DNA of 64,000 nucleotides from positions 1,116,001 through 1,180,000 of the forward strand of contig JAWWNJ010000005.1 in the NCBI GenBank assembly GCA_037176885.1. Direction: 5' to 3'. Below the pieces are notes generated by a model. That model searched no databases and was not told where the DNA came from. It was given only the letters and a program-made list of their open reading frames with translations. The first letter of the stretch is position 1; every line of letters begins with the position of its first letter. Origin of the DNA: Favolaschia claudopus (Eukaryota > Basidiomycota > Agaricomycetes > Agaricales > Mycenaceae). The position numbers and the translations under genes are program-made. Shown piece by piece: positions 11,785 to 23,384 of this stretch.

Positions 11785-12310
11785 GATGGGTAGCGGGACG
11801 GTGCAGCTGCCTGGATCGTTGGCTAATGTTACAGTGCTTTTAATTTGTAGTCGGTCGCACGGGATCGGGAAAATTCGGGTACCCGAGGTCATGGGCCTGA
11901 AAAGGCACGCGTGGGAGCATTGTATTGACCAGAGACTGTTCTCGCAACATTCGTTTCCAAAACGGGACAATATGTGCACGTCACGTGGGCGCTTCCTCAG
12001 CTTTTTGCTCGAGCTTTGTCATTGGAGGGGCAGGATTGAGTCAGACGAGCTTGGGGTGTCGTGACGATAAAGACGTGGCAAAAATTCCTTGCCACTGAGT
12101 GTTCACGGCGGGCTACGGTGGGTCCCATCAAGCAAAAAAAAAATCGTCTGGGAGTGATAAGATAATATTGGACGAGAAGATTAGCGAGAAGATTAGTGAA
12201 AGCAAATCAGATTAGATTTTATTCTCCCTCTGACTCGATTTCAGGTCTAAAAATGAACATGGTGGGGGTAAAAGGCGAAAAAAATCATCCCACCTCCCTC
12301 CAACAACACA
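11785..12310. promoter_or_regulatory. Shared intergenic region of MAPEG gene and LYS9
   Basis: About 0.5 kb between divergent starts. It contains an A-run at about 12134-12143 and the direct repeat GAGAAGATTAG around 12174-12197. No TATA box or gene is clear. Confidence 0.4.
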
Positions 12311-13917
12311 ATGGCAACCTCCTCCAAAAAGATACTGCTGCTCGGTAGTGGCTTCGTCGCCGGCCCATGCGCTGAATACCTTGCCCGCATTCCTGCGAAT
12401 ACACTCACTGTCGGTGAGCAATTCGCTTGACGGGTCGAAAAATACGCACCTCACCAACGCGTCCTTAGCTTGCCGCACCTTGAGCGCTGCGACTGCATTT
12501 TGCGCGAAAATACCGCGCGCATCGCCACTCGTTCTCGACGTGGCAGCATCGGACTCTACCGCGCTCGAAGCTGCTGTCGCTGAGCACGACCTCGTCATCT
12601 CACTTGTCCCATACACATACCATGCCGCGGTCGTGCAAGCCGCTATCAAGGGCAAGACGCACGTCGTCACGACGTCGTACATCTCTCCCGCGCTCCTCGC
12701 CCTCGATGAAGCCGTACGTGCAGCGGGAATCGTGGTTCTGAATGAATCAGGTGTGCGAAGTCTTGCTGTGTCTGGAGTCGTGCTTCATGTTCCTCTAGGC
12801 CTCGACCCCGGAATCGACCACCTGTATGCAATCAAAGTCATCGATGCCGTGCACGCGAAGGGAGGGAAGGTCTGTCGTTCATCGAAAATGTCGTTCTCCG
12901 TTGATATACCTTCCTAGGTGAAAGAATTCCACCTTCATTGCGGGGCGCTCCCCGCGCCAGACTGCGCAGACAATCCCCTCAAGTACAAATTCTCCTGGTC
13001 CCCGCGCGGGGGGCTCCTCGCACTCCGTAACGCAGCGAGGTATCTCTCGGACGGCGTCGTCAAACGAGTGGCGGGCCCCGACCTCATGCCCACTGCACAA
13101 CCATTCACGATCGAGGATTTTAAACCCGCACTCGATGCGTTCCCGAATCGCGACGCCGCGCCGTTCCGCGAGTTCTACAACATCCCTGAAGCGACGACGG
13201 TTACGCGCGGCACATTGCGCTATGCGGGATTCTGTGCGTTTATGGCTGCGCTGATTCGCGTTGGATGGCTTGCGGATGATAAAAAGAACTGGCTGGTGGA
13301 TGGGGTGAGCTGGGCAGAGGCGACGCAGCGTGCGTGTGGGGCAAGAGCAAGCGACGAAGAGTGCGTTATAGTGCGTTGTCGGGTTTGAATTTGTTAACTG
13401 ACGACCGCAGCGCGCTTGTCGAACGGATCAAGGAGGTGTGTGAGTTCCCAACAGAGGCTGAGAGCGAACGCATCATCCCAGGAATGCGGTGGATGGGACT
13501 ATTCTCGGCGGAGAAGCTCGTTGTGCGCGATGGGACGCTGCTGGACACACTCTGTGCGCGTTTAGAAACGCTCATGAAGTACGAGCCCGGAGAACGTGAC
13601 CTCATCATCCTGCAGCAAAAATTCTTGGTCCAATGGGCTGATGGAAAGGAAGTTCGTCGCAGGGGTTATCTAATTTCTCCCGCTGATCCCTAGGTCAGGA
13701 AACGATCACGACGACACTGGAGGAGTATGGCACGCCCGGAGGGCATTCTGCTATGGCGCGCACGGTTGGTCTCCCTTGTGGAATTGCCGCCCAGCTGGTG
13801 TTGGATGGCGTGTTCAGCAAGCCCGGTGTGCATGCGCCGTATACGAAAGAGTTCTGCGACCCCATCAGAAAGACGTTAGAAAGCGAGGGAGTGCGTTTAG
13901 TCGAGAGAGTTTTTTGA
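12311..13917 (+). CDS. LYS9: Saccharopine dehydrogenase (NADP+, L-glutamate-forming)
   Basis: Penultimate step of the alpha-aminoadipate lysine pathway: condenses aminoadipate semialdehyde with glutamate to saccharopine, in the cytosol. The N-terminus MATSSKKILLLGSGFVAGP is the Rossmann nucleotide-binding loop. It is followed by DLVISLVPYTYH, IKGKTHVVTTSYISP, LNES, GLDPGIDHLYAIKVIDA, FHLHCGALPAP, NPLKYKFSWSPRGGLLA, EFYNIPEATTVTRGTLRY, GWLAD, IIPGMRWMGLFS, QETITTTLEEYGTPGGHSAMARTVGLPC and a C-terminus ending RLVERVF. All blocks of the family appear in order and all introns are short GT-AG, so the gene looks intact. It is divergent from the MAPEG gene. Confidence 0.93.
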
Positions 13918-14677
13918 GCAATATTGGGAATCGGAGTTCGGTTGAGAAGAGTATCGTAGATCGAGTAGATGAACAGAAGTCTTCCGTGCCGTTTCATAAA
14001 TTTCTGGGGACCGAGAGCTCGAGTCGAAAGCAGACACTGAAAGGGACGAGCCTCAGGGAGCTTCAAGTTTGCGAGATCTCGAGAACAGCGAGCAGAGTAG
14101 CGTTCATTCTGTTTGGAGACCTGGACCTAGAACGGTACCAGGAACACCTGGGCCTACAGGAGCACCGTAGTGCTCTGTAGCTCGATCGCGTTGGCTCCAT
14201 GTGTTACCTCCTGCTAAGTCACTGACACAAGGCTACATGGCGCTACAGATCGCTGTAATTGGTGATTCTTCCAAGATTTTTTTCCCTGGTGTACAAGCCA
14301 AGGATGCTCAAGAATCAGTGGCTGAGGAGGTTGTGGCTTGCACTTCTGCTCCCAGTCCGTGTGGCCTACCGCTGGCGGGACCAGGCGCAGCTCAACAAGT
14401 GCAAGTGATGACCATCGAGCCGGGAAAAGCCGATATGTACCTTCCTTTTTCGTCACATCAAAAATCGCAAACTTTCATCATCTACGACGCTCAGTTCATC
14501 TCCTTCAGCACATTCAACCCTCGAAACTTCTCAAAAGCACGTTCAATGTTGGTCGTTAACGTAGTGGCGGCGTCAATCACACCAGGCTCCACCCGTGGAT
14601 TGTGTACGCGGCGTACAAGTGGCACCCTTTGCACTATGACATCACAAACGACGCTTTCTGCGTAGTTTGCCACCGCA
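13918..14677. other. Intergenic region
   Basis: Between LYS9 and the ISH1-like gene. A 154-codon frame at 14201-14665 shows no family signature and probably is chance. No repeat or RNA gene seen. Confidence 0.4.
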
Positions 14678-14683
14678 TATAAA
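14678..14683 (+). promoter_or_regulatory. TATA box of the ISH1/MSC1-like gene
   Basis: TATAAA lies 45 nt upstream of the ATG, so transcription probably begins only a few bases before the start codon. Confidence 0.6.
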
Positions 14684-14722
14684 GGGAGCTGTCGTTTGAA
14701 CGGCTTTCTACTTTCTACCACC

Positions 14723-16269
14723 ATGAGACCCGCTCTACTACTGTTGCTTGCTGTTTCTTTGACTGGAACCTCCGCCTCTTGGTTCGGTTCTGATACCCCA
14801 CGTATGTTCTACGCTCTCAGGTTACAACCCAATCTTGATTTTCGTGAACAGAATATAATGATTGGTCCTCCACTGAGCTCAAAAAGTGGCTGAAAGACCA
14901 CAACATTAACGCTCCCGACGCGTACTCTCAGCAACAACTCAAAGACCTCGTCCAATCCAATTGGAATTTGGCGTCGGCGTGGACGTACGATCAATACGCC
15001 TCCGCTCAGAAATCATATGCCGACCTCCGCGACACGGCTTTCGAAACATGGGACGAGTCTCGTCTTCGTGAATTCCTCTTGGAGCAGGGCGTCGTCTCCC
15101 CGAGCGGCCCTCGCGAACAGCTCGTCCTCCTCGCGAAGAACCAGTATGCCGCATACACCGCCGCCGCTTCCTCCTTCTCCGCTCGCGCGAGCACCGCCGT
15201 CTACGGCGACTCCACCCACCAGATGACCAAGAGCGTCTCGAGCGCCATTGCCCAGGCCACGCGCGAGGCTGCTCGCCAGCTCGATGATTCGAAGGACTAC
15301 GTCTACAGCACCTGGGAGGACAACCGCCTGCGGAGCTACCTCACCGACAAGGGCACTGCTGCGAAGGACCTCGCGGACAAGAAGCGCGTCGACCTGCTCG
15401 TCCTAATGCGCGATGTCTATGCCCGCGTCACCACCCCGATTTGGGAGGCTTGGTCTGAATCTTATATGGTTCGTCGTCGTCATTGTACTCTTCCTCTTTC
15501 ATTGACTGACAAACTCTTCGCAGCGCGAATGGCTCATCGCCCACGACCTCTACTCCGCCAAGGCTCCCCCACCCACCACCGACGTGCTCAAAGCTAAAAT
15601 GTCGCAATATTACTACGACGTCAACGACAACGTCTGGAGCACTTGGGCGGACTCGGACCTCAAATCGTGGCTCGTCGCACACAATGTCATCAAGAGCGAC
15701 GCCCAGATCCAGCGCGAGAAGCTCGTGAAGCTCATCGAGGAAAATTACACCAACGCACAGGACACCGTTTGGGAGGCATGGAGCGACTCTCAGATGCGTG
15801 ATTGGCTCGTGGAGCATGGCGAGAAGACCGTCCCGGCGAAGCGCGACCAGCTCATTGCGTTGATGCAGAAGAAGTATGACGATGCGAAGGGAACGTCGGC
15901 GAGCTATCTGACGTGGCCGGATGCGAGGTTGCGCGCGTACTTGAGGAACCGTGGGTTGTCGGAGGAAGGGTTGCCGACGTCGAGGCCTGGTTTGCTGCGT
16001 ACGTTTTCTGTGACTTGTTGTCTGGGAACGATGTACTGATGTATTACACAGAGGAAACCCGTATTCGCTGGGTGCAGGCGCAGACCACGTTCGAAAAAAT
16101 CCGCGCCTACGTGAACTCGGGCGTCGAGGCGACCGAGGAGACTTTGAGCCGGCTCGCTGAGATGATTATGGGCGAAAGCGAGAAGGCGAAGGGCCAGGCT
16201 GAGGCGGGTGCTAAGAAGACCAAGACCGAAGCGAAGAAAATGAAGGAGAAGGCGAGCGCGGAGTTGTAA
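14723..16269 (+). CDS. ISH1/MSC1-like stress-response protein
   Basis: Secretory-pathway or nuclear-envelope protein built of HeH/LEM-like helical repeats, as in S. pombe Ish1 and yeast Msc1 (stress response, sister-chromatid recombination phenotype). A clear signal peptide (MRPALLLLLAVSLTGTSASW) precedes seven repeats, each starting with a Trp-Ser/Asp pattern: WSSTELKKWLKDH, TWDESRLREFLLE, TWEDNRLRSYLTD, AWSESYMREWLIA, TWADSDLKSWLVA, AWSDSQMRDWLVE and TWPDARLRAYLRN. The tail is a Lys/Ala/Glu-rich amphipathic helix (KAKGQAEAGAKKTKTEAKK). Three introns are needed (after the signal peptide, within repeat 4 and before the tail) and each keeps frame. Not seen: any membrane segment beyond the signal peptide. 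Confidence 0.88.
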
Positions 16270-17244
16270 TCGGGGACGCAGCAGTTAATCACATGGCTCG
16301 AATTCACGAATCGCAAGCTTTAACGATACTGAAATTATTGTAGCACGAAATCGTAGTCAGTTTTACTACACATGTATATTTGTCTGGCGGCTGAAAGGCT
16401 GTTTAGTGTAAAAAAGAATTTGGACTTCTATCTATCGCACTACTACCAGGCGATTCCTGTTTGCTCGTTGGTTGTCACGGATGAACGCGCTGAGAATCAA
16501 TTGAAATTTGCCTGTTTTGGATGATTCTGATTCATTGTCAATGGATGTTGGCGTTGGTTTGCTGTTCCTCCTTTGTTTTGGCCAAACCTTTCTTCCATTC
16601 GTTCTTGTCGGAAGTGCAACTGGCTCAAATGATCCTCTTCGAGGGATTTTCGTGACATTAGGCGTTGCCTTGTCCGAGTCTGACTGAAGTTGATTTTCTC
16701 CAGACGAATGGACCATGCCTTTGAGGAAGATATCTCTCACCTTGAATGCTGTGATGCTCACCGACATTGTAGTAGTACAAATTGTACATGTCGATGAAGT
16801 ACACTTCCGCGTATGTTGACTGTGCGGCGTCGCAGCGCTCTTTGTTGCCTTCATGGGTACTGGTAGCTGAGGGTGTGTTTTTGGAACCGAACGAACTGGT
16901 GATACGATTCGATGAAAAGGCAGTTACAACAAAGCAGTGCAATAGGATGATGATACATTGGGTGTATTTTTCACAAGTCAAGTCCGAGCCACGAAAGCGA
17001 ATCTTCCCAATACCAAGTAGTGTTCCAATCGTTGGTTGGCGTCGAAAGAATCCTCCACCGAAAGTAAAAACGCGCCAGCGGTGTGGCGAAGGGAATGGGG
17101 AATTCGGTATTGCTGGCGAGGTGCGTCGGTCCCTGGATTCCCCGTCTTCCACGGCCCGGGGCGGAGGCGGCGCCGGACGATGCCCGCGTCATGCGTCCGA
17201 ATCCGAAGTGCGGTGCCAGCGGTGGTCATCGCCAATCATGGGAA
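16270..17244. other. Region without a secure gene downstream of the BUD6 segment
   Basis: This stretch would carry the rest of a BUD6 gene read leftward. Only unrelated open frames are seen. One on the minus strand at 16432-16854 is Ser/Thr/Lys-rich and ends RDNQRANRNRLVVVR, and could be a small hypothetical exon. The BUD6 coiled-coil core was not found. Confidence 0.35.
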
Positions 17245-17715
17245 TCAGGGCACACCACGCCCTCTCGACGCCCGCGACTTCCAGGCATGTTGTTTGCTCT
17301 GCAGCCCTCGCAGCAATTTGAAGATGACTTCTCGGATTTCGGGCATGAAGATAGCGAGCACTTCCGGCGAGGGATCCTCTGCAAGACACTGTTCCAGTAC
17401 GCCGCGTAGATCCTGAGGAATGGAATGGATCTCGCTGCGAGATGGGATTGAGATGAGGCGGCGCGAGGAGGGAAAAGCGGAAGCAAACCTCATTTCGATA
17501 CGGTGGTACGCAAATGCTTGTATCGTAGCATTGAAGTCGGTGCCAATCTGCACATACACGTCGCTGACATCCGTCTCGGAAACCTGGCCAAGCGACCACT
17601 GGATAAGGATTTTCTGAAGGTCTTTTGTCGATACGAGGAGAGTGCGAACGGCGCTGGACACGTCGCCTGGTCTGAGCTGGAGAGCATTGACATCGGAAGA
17701 AGTTGAGTCCGACAT
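17245..17715 (-). pseudogene. BUD6: Orphan N-terminal segment of BUD6/AIP3
   Basis: A 156-codon ATG-led frame matches the N-terminal domain of the actin- and formin-binding polarity factor Bud6/Aip3: VSSAVRTLLVSTKDLQ, LIQWSLGQVSETDVSDVYVQIG, DFNATIQAFAYHRIEM, IPQDLRGVLEQCLAEDPSPE and FMPEIREVIFKLLRGLQSKQ. The frame stops right after this domain. Full-length fungal Bud6 proteins go on for hundreds of residues with a Ser-rich linker and a C-terminal coiled-coil core, and neither is visible before the ISH1-like gene. It is therefore a truncated gene, a decayed copy, or a short standalone protein. Conservation of the domain itself suggests recent or continuing constraint. Confidence 0.6.
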
Positions 17716-18940
17716 GGCGGTTCAGAAGAAAAGGAATAGGAATAGTCACCGCGACATAGCCCCCTTGACTGCCGTTGCTTGTGTTTGCGCTCGACGTCGA
17801 GCTCCTGGACGCCGAAGCTCCGTCGTGCATGGAATTGAAGAATATAGATGGAGCCAAGAGAGAGTAGAAACGGCCAATTTGCGGGCTTTTGGCTGAGCCA
17901 CGTTGTTGATACACCCGATCCAGAAACGCTATTCCAGATACGTCGGCCTCATAACCTACTGGTATAGCCCTAGCAATCAGACAAAAGGATGGAACTGGCA
18001 GGAGGAAAGCTGGATACGAACGGGGTTCAAGGCGGCAAACAAACAACCATCGCTGCAGAGCATATGATTTGATCGTTTCCTGCCTTGCAAAATTGTCTCA
18101 GGTACTACAATAGACTGCAATCTGGTGTCTCAACTTCTTTGTCTCACATGTAAACCCTATGTATATAGCAGTGGATTATTCTGAAGGAAAACTGGATGTA
18201 TGAAATATGTGAGATGTTGTATATTCAGCCGTGGAGGTACTGTAGTGTCGCGATTTGCGATTGAGACGAGCAGAAGGACGCTACAGACTACCATGCTCCG
18301 GAAGAAGATGCAGTTCAGTATGAGGGTGTAATTGCGCTCAGATTCACTTGACACTTTGACGAGCGGAGGTATATCCATAGTGATCCAAGATCGCCACCCA
18401 GTGCAGCAGAGGCATCCTCTGGGTCGATCGACGCGTCGAGAGTGGGGTCATTCCTTGAAGATACTAGACTCTAGTAGTAGTGGCAGTCCAGTTTCGATTA
18501 ACGGTCGTAAATCCGCAATGCCACAGTCTACAGATGAGATTTCGGTTGGCGAAGCCTGATGCAGAGATTGCTGGTAAAAAGTCATTTGAAGCTGAGTTTA
18601 CGGGTCCGCGACCCATGGTTTGCGAGAAAAACTAAAGCAAGGAAAGAGAGGAAAAAATGCGTGAGGGCTCGGGACAAGATTCCATCTGTCGTTACGGCCC
18701 GGGCACAACAATGAAAGTCAGACTCAAACGTTACGAAAGAGGACGCGTAGCACGTGAATTTCATTGGCCAACGTCATCGACGCGTCTCGCGCCCGCTCAG
18801 CCCCTTCGCCTCTTCCAGGCCCTAAGAGCGGTTTGGGGCCGCTCTTCAACACGAATACGCCGTCATCCACACTTGCACAAGACAGGGCCTACAGCACTCG
18901 CAATCTCCGGACTCCTGCACACGCATATCTTCTCGAATCC
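17716..18940. other. Intergenic region between BUD6 segment and MSH4
   Basis: Divergent promoters. A minus-strand frame at about 17729-17830 reads MHDGASASRSSTSSANTSNG and could be a 5' exon of the BUD6 segment, but no canonical junction joins it in frame. A plus-strand non-ATG frame from 18764 continues into MSH4 and may be coding or 5' leader. Confidence 0.4.
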
Positions 18941-21900
18941 ATGATTCTCGAATCCATGATTCCCGCCGGTGGCCGTCGACCATCTTCTAATCGTCGCTTC
19001 TTCAGAGGCGCCTCAAGACCTTCAAGCTCACGCCCCTTCACCTCGCGTCCTCCCACCACCACCGCACAGTCGGCGCATACAACGTCTGAATCGCGTCCTT
19101 GGACTGCGCAAACACGTCCCGGAACGGCTCGTCCAACGACAGCGGCATCCGTGCGTCAGGAAGGAAGCTATGTTATTGCGCTGCTTGAGGGAAGAGGCGT
19201 TGCACGTGAGGTTGGAATGGCTGCGCTTGACAGAGAAACTGGGAGAGTCATGCTAGTTCAAGTCGGTTTTTTCTTCGATCTCTCTTTTTCTCCTCCTCGA
19301 CGCGGCGGCTGCAGCTCGCGGATTGTCAAACCTACGTCAAGACTCTTCATCAAATGCACTTGCATCCGCCCTTGCTCGTTCTCGTTCCCGACACCTTTAT
19401 CTCTGCTGCTGATGGTTCAACGTCGTCCTTGCTTGTCGGATATATAAACGAAGAATTCCCGGGAGTTCCTATCGAGCCTATTGGAAGAAAGTATTGGAAC
19501 GAGACAGGAGGCTTGGAATTCGTCTCCCAGCTGTGCGTTGAAGATGACGAAAGAGCGGGGACTCTTCTTGCCGTGGCTAATAAGTTCACTAATATTCTCC
19601 CCTGAGCTTTCTCTCCTTTTTGAACCATTGACAGATACTACGCGCTTTCGGCTGCATGCGCGCTTTTCAAACACGCCGAAACCAAACTCAACACGCGTTT
19701 TGCTTCGGGCTCTTTGCGTATTCGATACGTCCCAGTCGAGGGTACGATGATGATTGACCCAGACAGCGCACGCAACCTCGAGCTTGTTGGTAATATGTCC
19801 TACAAAAAATCGACTCATTCGCTTTTTGGGTACGTTGAATTTTTGCGCATGAGCTGTCGTGTTGATCCTTTCTTCTAGAACGCTGAATCATACATACACT
19901 GCCATGGCTGCGCGCCTTCTTCGAGTTAACATCTTATCTCCAATAACCGGTGTGCAATTTTCGTTCGAGCAAATGCGTTCTAACCGTGTTTACCCAGCGC
20001 AGACTACTATCGATGCTCGACTTGATGTCGTAGAAGGTGAACGACTTGTCCAACCACATCTCGCATCTCACTTGGTTTCAGAGCTCGTGAATTCCGAAGA
20101 GCGCTTCACCGAAGTGCGCGCTGGACTCAAACCGCTCAACAAGATGGATTTCGATAAACTGATAGCTAGTGTAGGCTAAGATAATTGCTTCAGAAAAAAA
20201 ATCACTCAATTATCTTTTGCAGCTCGCTTCTTCCGAAACCAAACCGACTCTCGCGGCCAAAACCGCGGCAGCACGCGTCTCCCAAATGTTGGACTTGCGA
20301 AATGTTGTCAAGAACTTGCCGACTCTGCAAACGGCATTGGAAGGCAGCCAGTCTCAGCTCTTGAGGATCATTCATGAGGTCGGTCTGATACCGCTGAGCT
20401 TCGTTCTGACTGAAAGAAAATTTAGATGCTGTCGGATGAGAGACTGGCCAGAATCGAACGCCTCGTCTGTACGAATTTGAACGAAGAAAGCACGACTGCC
20501 AAGGTGGGAAAATCGTCCCGTCTTTGTTCCAATTTTTGAATTTATCCGCAGGGAGGGATTGCGGCCGTGAACGCGCGAGTGTACGCAGTCAAAGTAAGAA
20601 CTTTCAAACTTTCTCTCCTCCCTAATAATATGGGATGTCCATCTAGGCTAACTGCAACCGATTGCTGGACGTGGCTCGGGAAACCTACAAAGAGAACGTC
20701 GGCGACATCTTTGCCCTGAATCGTACTCTTTCCGACATGCACGGACTCCCCCTATCCCTTGTCTACCAGGAGACGGGATTCGCGTTCTCCTTGAAGAAGA
20801 GTGATGTGGAAGGAGAGTTGCCTAAGGGATTCATCAATCCTACGTTCAAGAAGGGGAAATTTACCTTTAGTAGCATGGATCTGGTACGTTCTTAATCCTT
20901 TTTGTGCGTTTTGCGTACAGGGTGATCATTTTCGTTGAGTAGCAAAAGATGAACGCGAGGATGAAGGATGCGTTGGATGAGACGTTGATTTTGAGCGAAA
21001 AGTTTGTTTCGCTCAAACGGACACAAGATTTGGGCTATTCTGATAAAGAAGTAGAATCATACAAGATCTTGTGGCCGAAATCTTGGCGGACGTCGGGGCT
21101 TTGTACAAAGCATCCGAAGCTGTGAGTTCGCTTCAATAAAATCAATCAGGTTCATTCTGTTGACAGTTTTAGGTTGCGCTTTTAGATATGTTATGGTCGT
21201 TCGCTCATACTTCTATTAGTGCGTATCATACTGATGCTATGTTTTTACGCTCATGAATATTGCTAGTGCATAATTACGGTTCGTAGCATTGTTTTATTTG
21301 GGCTGTGATGATTCATCAGCAGCGCAGTTCGTCCTGAGTTCACGGGAACGCTAGCAATCAAGTCTGGGCGGCATCCCATTTTAGAGACCATGAAGTCAGC
21401 TGGGACGCTCGTCCCCAACGACGTATATTGTGATGACTCTTCGTCTTTCCAGATTGTACAGGGCCCAAAGTAAGTCGCCTTTTTTTTGTGGCGAAAACTG
21501 TTGAATTTGATCGGGAACCAGCATGTCTGGTACGTCCGCTCCTTTCAGTTCGATAGCTACTCCTTTTTTAAAAATTTGACTATGCCAGGAAAGAGCACGT
21601 ATCTTCGGCAGGTTGGGCTCTTGACGGTGCTGGCGATGTGCGGTTGCTTTGTACCCGCGGAATATGCTAGCTTTAGGTGAGTCTGATTCTGATTCTTTCT
21701 TTTATGCACTACACTCTGCGATATTTTATATCGTACAGAAATCATGACGCTCTGCTCACCCGTCTGTCGAACGACGATGACATGGAAAAGAGTTTGAGCA
21801 CTTTCGCGAGTGAGATGGCAACGTCAGCGATGATTCTAGGTGAGATTAATTCTACTATCTGTGTCATTTGAATTCTGACACCTCGTGTTTAGGTCTGGCG

Positions 21901-22841
21901 ACTCCTCGATCCCTGGTTCTCATCGACGAGCTTGGTCGTGGTACCTCTCCGAGGGAAGGAGTGGGGATATCCCATGCGATCGCTGAAGGTTTGATCGCGC
22001 TCAAGGTTGGTGTGTTGGCGTTTTGAGATGCGGTTGGAGTTTATTTTGATTTTTCATAGTCCTTCGTTTTCTTTGCTACGTGAGCAGAGGATTTTTCCCA
22101 GAAATTTTCAGAAGGTTGAAGCCAACACAGGCATTTCAACGAACTCACGACGACGCTCTCTCGCCAACCTTCCGTCATCAAGTAAGCTTCGTGTCTCGCT
22201 TTTGATGAGTCAACTGCTCATATCTGAATGCAGCCTGCATCTGTCTGTACAGGTAGGATTTAGTTCTTCTACGTGGGTGTAGAACGCAATTGATCACCGA
22301 ATAGCGATCGTCTCGGTCTGGAGCAAATTTCGGGTTGACTTTTCAGTACAAGTAAGCAAAACTATTCGCTTCCTAGCACAGCACTCTAGAATTTCGTAGG
22401 ATCGTCGATGGTGCACCACAAGATTCGAGTCACTATGGTAAGTCACAATTCGTCGTGATGCTAGCTCACGCGCGAGCGATCAAAATACAGGTTTAGAGCT
22501 CGCCCTCCTCGCGGACCTTCCTCAGGATGTTTTGGTCGAAGGGAAACGCGTAGCTAAAAGACTGGCAGCGTTGCATGCGCGTAATGAGGAGAAGAGTGAG
22601 AGTAGTAAAATTGCGGCGAGGAGGAAGGCATTGTTGCGGGTGCGTGTTGCAATACTCTGAGACTTAGTTCGAAAACTGACTCTAGAGCAATATCTTTTTT
22701 ATCTTTTAGCTTCGCACACAACTGACTCAGGCGTTGGATCATTCTGCACTGCCGGATGAGGAGCTGTTGACTTATGTTGGTCGGTTTCAAATGGATATTG
22801 CTAGAGCCTTTCTTCATCCTAGCCGAAATCTGGAATCGTAG
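18941..22841 (+). CDS. MSH4: MutS homologue MSH4, meiotic
   Basis: Forms the MutSgamma heterodimer with Msh5 and stabilises crossover intermediates in meiosis; nuclear. After a Ser/Thr/Pro-rich N-terminus come the connector part ([18 protein letters not shown]), the core ([79 protein letters not shown]), the lever helices and the ATPase: [19 protein letters not shown], then Walker [16 protein letters not shown] and Walker [14 protein letters not shown]. It ends in a C-terminal helix-turn-helix part ([23 protein letters not shown]). About twenty small introns are present; one exon is only 8 nt. The start is the first in-frame ATG; the frame is open further upstream from a TTG at 18764, so another 5' exon is possible. 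No mismatch-binding domain I is seen, as expected for this family. Confidence 0.9.
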
Positions 22842-23384
22842 AACTTCACGTCGATTCAAAGTGGGTTGGTTCAAGTTGGACTCGGTGACTCAAGCTGTTT
22901 TGCGATGTAACTGTAACTGTAATCAGTAAAGCTCGCTCATTCACTGGGAAGTGGGACAGCATGTAACCAAGGACTGCACTGTAGGGCATAGTTTAGCTCC
23001 ACATTTAGGTTCTTTTAATTCAGCGATTTTGCAGCGATTGAACGCAAGTTCAAGTTGGACAAAAAACAACCACAACCTCAAGTTTCAACACAACCTTGAT
23101 AATAATTTCCTTTGCGCCGGGTGCTCGTTTGAACGCTACTTAAACGTAAAGATCTTCCTACTGGCTCTCTCTGCTAAAATTGCTTTGCAATTCTGGCTGT
23201 GATGCAACACGACAAGGTGTTGAAAATCTTTGGCGGTTCGGCCGCGGCGAGCCCTTGGCAATTAAATCTCGCCGCGGCAAACGTGGACTCGGATGCTGAA
23301 GTGAAGCCACTCTCTTTCACAACTCTTCCAGCGCCAACTTGCAAGTTGCAGCCCAATTGGCCCTAGCCTTCACACTTCCCGAAT
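22842..23384. other. Intergenic region
   Basis: Between MSH4 and the S9 peptidase. It includes AT-rich and AAGTT-containing stretches. No gene or RNA was recognised. Confidence 0.4.

Noticed and set aside
14201..14665. 154-codon plus-strand frame between LYS9 and the ISH1-like gene
   Set aside because: No family-like motif, and the composition changes along the frame; it overlaps the promoter of the next gene.
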